Shown: piece by piece, positions 57,975-64,000 of the stretch
Position numbering within the stretch: position 1 is the stretch's first letter
Layout of the letters: each line of letters begins with the position of its first letter
DNA from: Eukaryota sp. TZLM1-RC
Taxonomy: Eukaryota; Metamonada: BaSk clade
Direction of reading: 5' to 3'
Length of the DNA stretch: 64,000 nt
Assembly (NCBI GenBank): GCA_040285825.1
Contig: JAUPSS010000005.1
Coordinates: 806,001 to 870,000, forward strand
The notes under the pieces: model-generated
Database searches by the model: none
The model's input: only the letters and a program-made list of their open reading frames with translations
Told to the model about the DNA's origin: nothing
Position numbers and translations under genes: made by a program

Positions 57975-59869
57975 GTATTTTTGATGTCCTTCTTCATGAT
58001 TTTCCTGAACTTACTGCATATTTTTATTTATTTTATGGAAAAAAATCAGACTTAATTTTTGACTCCTTTACCCTTGAATCTTCTTCTGGTGTGAAACAAG
58101 GTGATCCTCTTGGCCCTTTGCTGTTTTGTTTGGCTATTCATAATATTATTAAAATGACACAACAAGATTTCCCTGATTTGCGTATTGTTGCCTATATGGA
58201 TGACATTTCTATTATTGGTTCTTTTGAAAGCATTTCTAGGGTTTCTGAAGACATTGCGGCGAAATACAAAGAAATTGGTTTAGCTTTGAACCCATCTAAA
58301 TGTCTCTTGATTGGTAGAGAAAAACAATCTTTGATGATTGGTGGAACTCAGATTCCTTTTATCAATTATGACCAACAAGCTTTTAAGTTTCTTGGATGTT
58401 GGCTTGGCAATTTGGATGAAATTTATTCCCAGTTAAACAATTTATTGGAGAAGTTTGACAAGGATCTTAGTTTTATTGCTGAATGTGACATTGAGAAACA
58501 CATCAAATTTTTTATTTTAAAAATTTGTTATTCTGGAAAATTCACTCATATTTTAAGGTCAACTCCCCCTTCGGTATCTCTCAATTTTTGCAGATCTTTT
58601 AACAAACTTCGAGTCAAATTTTTTTCTTCTTTATTAGAAGTAAATGAATCTTTAATTCGAAGTCATGTATTTTGTTCAGCAGATTTGGGTGGAATTGGAT
58701 TCACCAAATCTTTGATTCTGTGTAAAGCAGCTTTTTTGGGAGGTGGTAAAAATTTTGTTTTTGAATTTTTCCAAAGGTTCCCTTTTGATGTTCATCTGAT
58801 CAATGGTGAATCAAATTTTTACTTGAATCAACTGCAATGTGAATTAGAAAATTTGCCTAGTGATATCTGGATTCAGTGTTTTCCTCAAAATGTTCAAGAA
58901 ATTCCCACTCGATCACTTCCAAATTTACGTTTTTGCTTGAAAAAGCTTCAGCACCATCTGGTTAAATTATATGAAGGCTTGGATTATGAAGTAAGACTTG
59001 GCTTGGCCAAAACTAAAAATCCCGCTTTCGGTAATTTTTTAAAGGATATTCGTGATAGTTCTGCTGCTGCTTTAGTAACTCAAGTTCCCTCTGTTTATGG
59101 ACTTTTGTTAAAAGACAATGAATGGCTTCTAAACATGCGTTTTCGTTGTTTTCTCTGGCCAAACAATTTGCCCAATCATTTAACTTGTAAATGTGGTAAA
59201 CCTCTTTTGTTTACTCATCTTTTGAACTGTAAACATTTCATTACGTTTAGAAGCAAAGTGCATAATAACGTCAGGGACCAAATTTATGTAATGTGCAAAT
59301 CATATCGTGTAGATTCCTTTTTAGAACCGCTGTTATCAAAATTAATTCTTGATGATCCCAATATTGATAGTACGCGTTACAACAGAGCTTCTATGGGTCT
59401 GACTAGAGGTGATTTAGTTGTTCCTGGTTTAAATGGTAGTTTTACTATTTTGGACGCCATGTCTATTGACCCTTGTAATTCCTCTAACGAACATTTCATT
59501 AACTCGGATGTAAATAATCCTCTTCTTGCAGGCGAAAAATATAAAATTGCTAAATATGCGAAACCCATTTCCTCGGTTAATGAAAATTCTCATGCCCAAT
59601 ATAATTTATGTCCATTTGTTTTTTCTTTGCTTGGATCTCTAGGTAAGGCTGCTATGGCTTTCCTTGAGGATTTTGTTGTAGTTGTAAAGGAAAGAACTGG
59701 AAGAATTTTCAATCGTGTTTACTGGCAAAACAGGATTGTATTTTCTATTTTTAAGGGAATGGTAACACTAATTTCTGATTCACTATCTTCTTTTGGGAAA
59801 TTTTCTGAATCTTTGGCGATTAATTGTTTTGATGTAGGGGAGGCAGGTTTTGAGGATGTGGAGTTTTAA
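57975..59869 (+). CDS. Fam-E RT-RLE ORF, N-terminally truncated
   Basis: Open from the truncation point to TAA at 59867-59869 (about 630 codons) with no frameshift or stop, unlike most copies here. Domains: motif B GVKQGDPLG, motif C AYMDDISIIG, motif D LNPSKC, motif E FLGCWLGN, thumb KICYSGKFTHILRS, finger TCKCGKPLLFTHLLNC, RLE RGDLVVPGLNG...DAMSIDP, C-terminus FEDVEF. It lacks the zinc fingers, RT motif A and the true start, so it cannot encode an active RT. The open frame indicates recent insertion. The apparent start at 57956 lies in host Fam-A sequence. Confidence 0.85.
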
Positions 59870-59933
59870 TTGTGTATTTCATATTTGTTGTTGAATAAAA
59901 ATAAAAATTTGTAATAAAAAAAAATGTTTTCCT
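57975..59933 (+). mobile_element. Fam-E, 5'-truncated, longest copy
   Basis: Plus-strand insertion with TSD AAATGTTTTCCT at 57963-57974 and 59922-59933. AATAAA is near 59894 and the A-run is at 59915-59921. Other Fam-E copies are at 29640 and 31079. Confidence 0.94.
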
Positions 59934-59944
59934 CAATCAATCAT

Positions 59945-61460
59945 TTTTTTTTTCTTCCTCTACATATAACCGTTTAACTTAAAACCTGGCTGAACCGAGA
60001 TCATTGCTTCTATTCTTTCTTGTTGATGTCTGAATCAGTTTCTGATTTTAATGGAGTCAAAAGAAAGAACGATAGTCAACAAGATGCTCAAGACGTCCTT
60101 TCCACCTCTCCTCCTCAACCTCTTCTCTCTTCATTTTTGGACAAAAAAAATTCTGATCAAGAATTTTTAGACAATCACGATGAAAAAAAAGTTTGTTCAA
60201 AAACAAAGCCACGCTCCTACAGATGCTCAAAGTGTCGACAACAGGGACATAATGCTCGAACATGCCCCAATGTTGGAAAAAAATGATGCGGCAAATTCTG
60301 AAACAAAATGTAAAAGAAAATTTATTAGAAGGAAAGAGTCTAAGGTAGAACCCATAAATAATGCTCCACAAGTTGTTGCAAAACCAGTTAGCAATCGATT
60401 GAAGCACAAAACTTGCAACACTTGTGGTATTTCTTTTAGAAAAAATGCAAAAGGAAAAACTTCTGATCGCTGCTTGAAATGCCGCATAGTTGATAACTAC
60501 CATCCTCCTATAAGAATACCTCAAGAAATTCATCCGACCAAATGCAATGAATTTGCTTTCGTTTTTCAAAGATTTTTGGATCAATTATGTAAAGGAAAGT
60601 ATGCTATTAATATTATTTGGGAATTTTTGGTTCTTTTTGTCCTCCTTTTGAACAAAATTTCGTTAATATTTCCGAAGATTTAACTAATATAGCACCGAGA
60701 AATCAGTCATCCGAGAAATTAAGTAAAATTTTTGAAGACAAATGCTTTGACAACAAATGGTCCAAGGCTTTGTCAGCTTTAAGTCCCGGAGTCAAAGCAC
60801 CGAACAATGAAAATACAGTAGATAAACTGAAAATACTTCATCCTTATGAAGACCCTATTATGGATCAAAATTTTTACGGCACATACTGGGAAAATTATCC
60901 ATTGATGCCATCAGAAGTTTTTTCGGTTATCAAAAAGAGACCTCGTGGTAAGTCTGCCGGACTTTCTGGTATTACTATTGATCATGTAAAAGCCGCGATT
61001 ATTTCTTCAGAAGATTGCCTTGGTTTATTGACCAAATTTTTCAACCAAATATTATCTGGTCAACGCAAGTACCCAGAAGAATTAAGAAGTTCTCGTTTGA
61101 CTGCACTTGTCAAAAATTCAAAAATGGATGTTCGCCCTATTGCAGTCTCTGAGAGCTTACATAATATTTTTTCTGCGTGTTGCTTAAGCAGGTTCAATGA
61201 AAAAGCTAAAAAGATTTTATTACCCTTTCAATATGGTATAAATACTACAGATGGAGTCTCTTCAGCGATTTTTGCTACTGATGTCTTATTTCGTCAAAAT
61301 GAATCCAATGTTTGCATGTCATTGGATTTTAGTAATGCTTTCAATTCGCTAAGTCGTCGCAGTATCCACGGTGCTCTATTGCAATATATGCCAGAATTAA
61401 TACCATATTTTCAATCAACATATTGCACATATTCTAATTTACATTTTGGTAACAACATTT
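59945..61460 (+). mobile_element. Fam-C with intact 5' end (plus)
   Basis: T-run (59944-59953) then CTTCCTC, the about 70-nt leader and the ATG at 60020. It is interrupted at 61460 by a Fam-A tail, within the motif A-B linker; the remainder would lie beyond the window. The left flank is Fam-A CAATCAATC. Confidence 0.9.
60020..61460 (+). pseudogene. Fam-C N-terminal ORF, frameshifted
   Basis: MLMSESVSDF start, knuckle CSKCRQQGHNARTC, then a shift at about 60280 (extra A in a run), C4 finger CNTC...CLKC, another shift near 60625 (a T lost), then an open frame through GKSAGLSG, RPIAVSESL and motif A SLDFSNAF to the Fam-A insertion. Both shifts are homopolymer changes relative to 42947-46301. 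Confidence 0.9.
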
Positions 61461-61612
61461 TTTTTTTTTAAAATTTAATTTTATTCTAAACCTATAAATC
61501 AACATCTAAAAAATCCATCTCTCCCAAAACAAAAACACTAGATGCAACTCTCTCATAGTGAGATCCAAGAGAAAGCAAAGCATCAGAAACCATCTTCAAC
61601 ATCCCCTTAAAA

Positions 61613-63932
61613 TTTTTTTAAAAAATTAATTTTATTCTAAACCTATAAATCAACATCTAAAAAAATCCATCTCTCCCAAAACAAAAACACTAGATGCAAC
61701 TCTCTCATAGTGAGATCCAAGAGAAAGCAAAGCATCAGAAACCATCTTCAACATCCCCTTAAAAATAGAAAACACAATTCTATTTTGCCAAAACAATCTG
61801 TTGAAATTTCTGCCAGTTCTTCTCTTTACAATCATTTCAAAATCATCCAAAAAACGTAAAGCAGTTGGTGCAAGTGAACCAAAAGGGAAAATACAAATGG
61901 ATACAAATTGTATTTTGCATGCTGTAGACTGGCCAATTTGGACAAAGGTTCATTGTATTTTTGAATTTAAAATTTTCAGCATTTGAAAGGGGATTATGAA
62001 TTTCAGAATTAACAAGCCTTTCATTTGAGGCATTACAAGGATCAACAGACATTACATCCAATAAAATGAAGCTTCCATCTAATCCAGGTAATATGACATC
62101 ACCTCTATTATTCTTATGAAAATCATTTTCAGCATCAAACAGATTTGACAACAAAGGTTCCAAGAAGGATTCAATTCTATGAGATTTACACATACAATAT
62201 AACTGGTCTCTTACAGCATCATGAACCTTGCTTCTAAAAGTAATAAAATGTTTACAATTTAACAAATGAGTAGTTGTAATTTCTCGAGAACATTTACAAA
62301 TTAAATTATGAGGTAAATTATCAGGCCAGATAAAGGAACGAAATCTCATATTCAGAGTCCAAGCAGAATCGGATAAGAGAGTACCATAAACTTGTGGAAT
62401 TGTTGTTACTAAGGCCGAGGAAGTACTGTCACGCATATCTTGTAAAAGATTTGCAAAAGCGGGATTCTTTTTCTTGGCCAAGCCAAGTCTAACATCAAAA
62501 TCCAAGCTTTCAAAAATCTTTGACAATTTTTGTTGAAGCTTTTTACAGCAAAACTGTAAATTAAATAGAGATCGGTTTGGAATTTCTTGAATTGATTGAG
62601 GAAAACATTTGGTCCAAATTTGTGGCGGTAATTTTTCAAGTTCACAAGATAACTCATACAAATAGGGACTACAATTGGGGACTAACAGATGAGAATCATC
62701 AGGAAATCTACGAGAAAATTCATAAATAAAATTTTTGCCACCACCCAAGAATGCTGATTGACACAAAATTGAAGATTTAGTAAAACCAATACCACCCAAA
62801 TTTGCTGAAGAAAATAAATGGCTTTTTAACATTCCTGGTTCTACATCCAATAAATCAGCAAAAAATTCTGTTCTCAATGAATTAAAAGAACGACAAAAAT
62901 CTAATGCTATGGAAGGAGCACAAGATCTCAAAATGTGGGTTATTCTCCCAGTGTAGCAAATTTTAAGCATGAAAAATTTAATATGCTTTTCTATATCTAA
63001 AGAAGAAATTGAATCAAGTTCAATTTTCATTTTTTCCAAAATAACTTGCAATTCATTCTGAATTTGAGGCACATTTCCTAACCAACAACCAAGGAACTTA
63101 AAAGCATCACTACAATAATTAGTAAAAGGGACAATAGAATCGTTTATCACGAGGTCTTGAGCAGAAGAGCCAATCAGAAGGCATTTGCTGGCATTAAGAT
63201 GAAGCCCAATATTTTCATATGAATCGGCAATTTCTTGAGCAACCAATTCTAGTAAATCAAATGAACCAATCAAGGATATATCATCCATATAAGCAACTAT
63301 TTTTATAGAAGGGTATTTTTGCTTAATGATATTTAAAGTTTTGTGAATAGCTAAACAAAACAATAATGGGCCTAAAGGATCTCCCTGCTTCACTCCAGAA
63401 GATGATTTAAGACCAAATGAATTAAAAATTAAATCTGATTCTTTCCCATAAAAATGGTAGAAAAAACTCGATAGCTCAGGAAAATCAGATTTAATAACTT
63501 CAAAAATTGCTTCTCGCTTTACAGAATTAAAAGCATTTTTGAAGTCGATATTAAAAATAAAATTATTTTCCTCTGCATTAAAAAAGGTATCAGAGGCAAT
63601 AGCAGCAACAGAAGCACCATCAATTGTTTTGATTCCAAATTGATGAGGATTCAAAAATTTAGAAGCTTTGTCTTTGACACGATCGAAGACAATTGATGCT
63701 AGCAAACGAGAAAGAGATTCACCAACAGCAATTGGGCGTATTCCATCAGGTTTGATTCCGTTTCCAGGCTTTACTAAAGCAATCAGACGTGCTGCGAGTA
63801 ATTCAAATGGAGGATTAATTTTCAAAACAATCAATTGTTGAAAATAGTGGGCTAGATCATCAGCAATTTCGGGAGCACTGGAACACGCTATTTTTAACAG
63901 ATCAAATGAAATTCCAGATGGGCCCCTTAAAA
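61613..63932 (-). mobile_element. Fam-A, 5'-truncated copy inside Fam-A
   Basis: Minus strand from GPSGISFDLLK (RT start) to the C-terminal RLE region and tail. TSD CCCCTTAAAA at 61603-61612 and 63923-63932. Confidence 0.93.
61620..63922 (-). pseudogene. Fam-A RT-RLE ORF, nearly open
   Basis: An open frame of about 690 codons (63922 down to about 61960) with RT motif A (NIDFKNAF), GVKQGDPLG, YMDDISLIG, LNASKC, FLGCWLGN, thumb, finger CKCSREITTTHLLNC and RGDVILP. Frame breaks near 61960 and 61880 (one base lost from homopolymers), plus an extra A near 61662, damage the last about 100 codons. The N-terminal fingers are missing by 5' truncation. It is the longest uninterrupted RT frame in the window. 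Confidence 0.9.
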
Positions 63933-64000
63933 ATAGAGGACACAATTCTATTTTGCCAAAACAATCTGTTGAAATTTCTGCCAGTTCTTCTCTTTACAAT

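Larger units (their letters stand above)
57954..59944 (+). mobile_element. Fam-A scrap split by Fam-E
   Basis: TTTGGACCAAATGTTTTCCT (57954-57974) and ATGTTTTCCTCAATCAATC (to 59944) are consecutive pieces of plus-strand Fam-A (WTKCFPQSI). They are the target into which Fam-E, and probably the following Fam-C, inserted. Confidence 0.8.
61461..64000 (-). mobile_element. Fam-A 3' copy split by another Fam-A, runs off window
   Basis: Segments 61461-61612 and 63923-64000 are consecutive parts of a minus-strand Fam-A 3' end inserted in Fam-C. The insertion of the next entry lies between CCCCTTAAAA at 61603-61612 and 63923-63932. The right end of this copy is outside the window. Confidence 0.9.

Noticed and set aside
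1-64000. LTRs, integrase, apurinic endonuclease or RNase H domains
   Set aside because: No long terminal repeats, DDE integrase or APE-type endonuclease motifs are visible; the elements end in A-runs and carry an RLE-type C-terminus.
1-64000. tRNA, rRNA or other structured RNA genes
   Set aside because: No recognisable tRNA or rRNA sequence was seen by eye; a covariance-model search would be needed to exclude small RNAs.

Overview
ORGANISM AND OVERALL NATURE. The window is eukaryotic, AT-rich and built almost entirely of non-LTR (LINE-like) retrotransposons of the restriction-like-endonuclease (RLE, R2-group) type. Evidence: single long ORFs with N-terminal CCHC zinc knuckles, a reverse transcriptase (RT) with YMDD, a C-terminal CCHC finger followed by an R-x-D...D nuclease-like motif, AATAAA plus A-run 3' ends, 5' truncation, and target-site duplications (TSDs). 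Stops are TAA, TAG and TGA, so the standard code fits. I cannot name the species. There are no rRNAs, tRNAs, CRISPR arrays or bacterial operons.

FAMILIES (names are mine). Fam-A (ORF 1,122 aa, begins MPLAD), Fam-B (1,064 aa, begins MPEAD; variants B' and B''), Fam-C (about 1,070 codons, begins MLMSES), Fam-D (about 1,045 codons, begins MSDTLSD), Fam-E (only 3' two thirds seen), Fam-F (one 3' fragment), and X, a 0.5-kb block joined to B' RT sequence. All share one architecture: acidic Ser-rich N-terminus, CCHC knuckle, C4 finger, RT, thumb, CCHC finger, RLE domain. 5' leaders are about 75-85 nt and 3' UTRs about 25-60 nt.

LAYOUT. 1-1627: 3' end of an acidic repeat-protein gene, the only host-like gene. 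1733-2585: old Fam-C and Fam-B relics. 2586-10224: X/B' composites with a Fam-F insertion and a 2.1-kb tandem duplication containing Fam-A. 10225-18090: a Fam-A copy holding a truncated Fam-B and a full-length Fam-B, the latter holding Fam-C and Fam-D. 18091-21335: a second full-length-type Fam-B holding three further insertions. 21336-33447 and 34456-47160: mosaics of A, B and E, and of A, B, C and D, that include two copies of one segmental duplication. 47441-57953: a nest up to five levels deep. 57954-64000: Fam-E, full-5'-end Fam-C and nested Fam-A.

HOW IT WORKS TOGETHER. The families repeatedly inserted into each other. I matched about 20 insertions to flanking TSDs of 7-14 bp with no obvious shared target sequence. 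Nearly all copies are dead through 5' truncation, homopolymer indels or later insertions. One Fam-B ORF, however, is disrupted only by two TSD-flanked insertions. The locus resembles a transposon trap (heterochromatin, centromere, subtelomere or small-RNA cluster). Part of the mosaic could also be an assembly artefact in a highly repetitive region.
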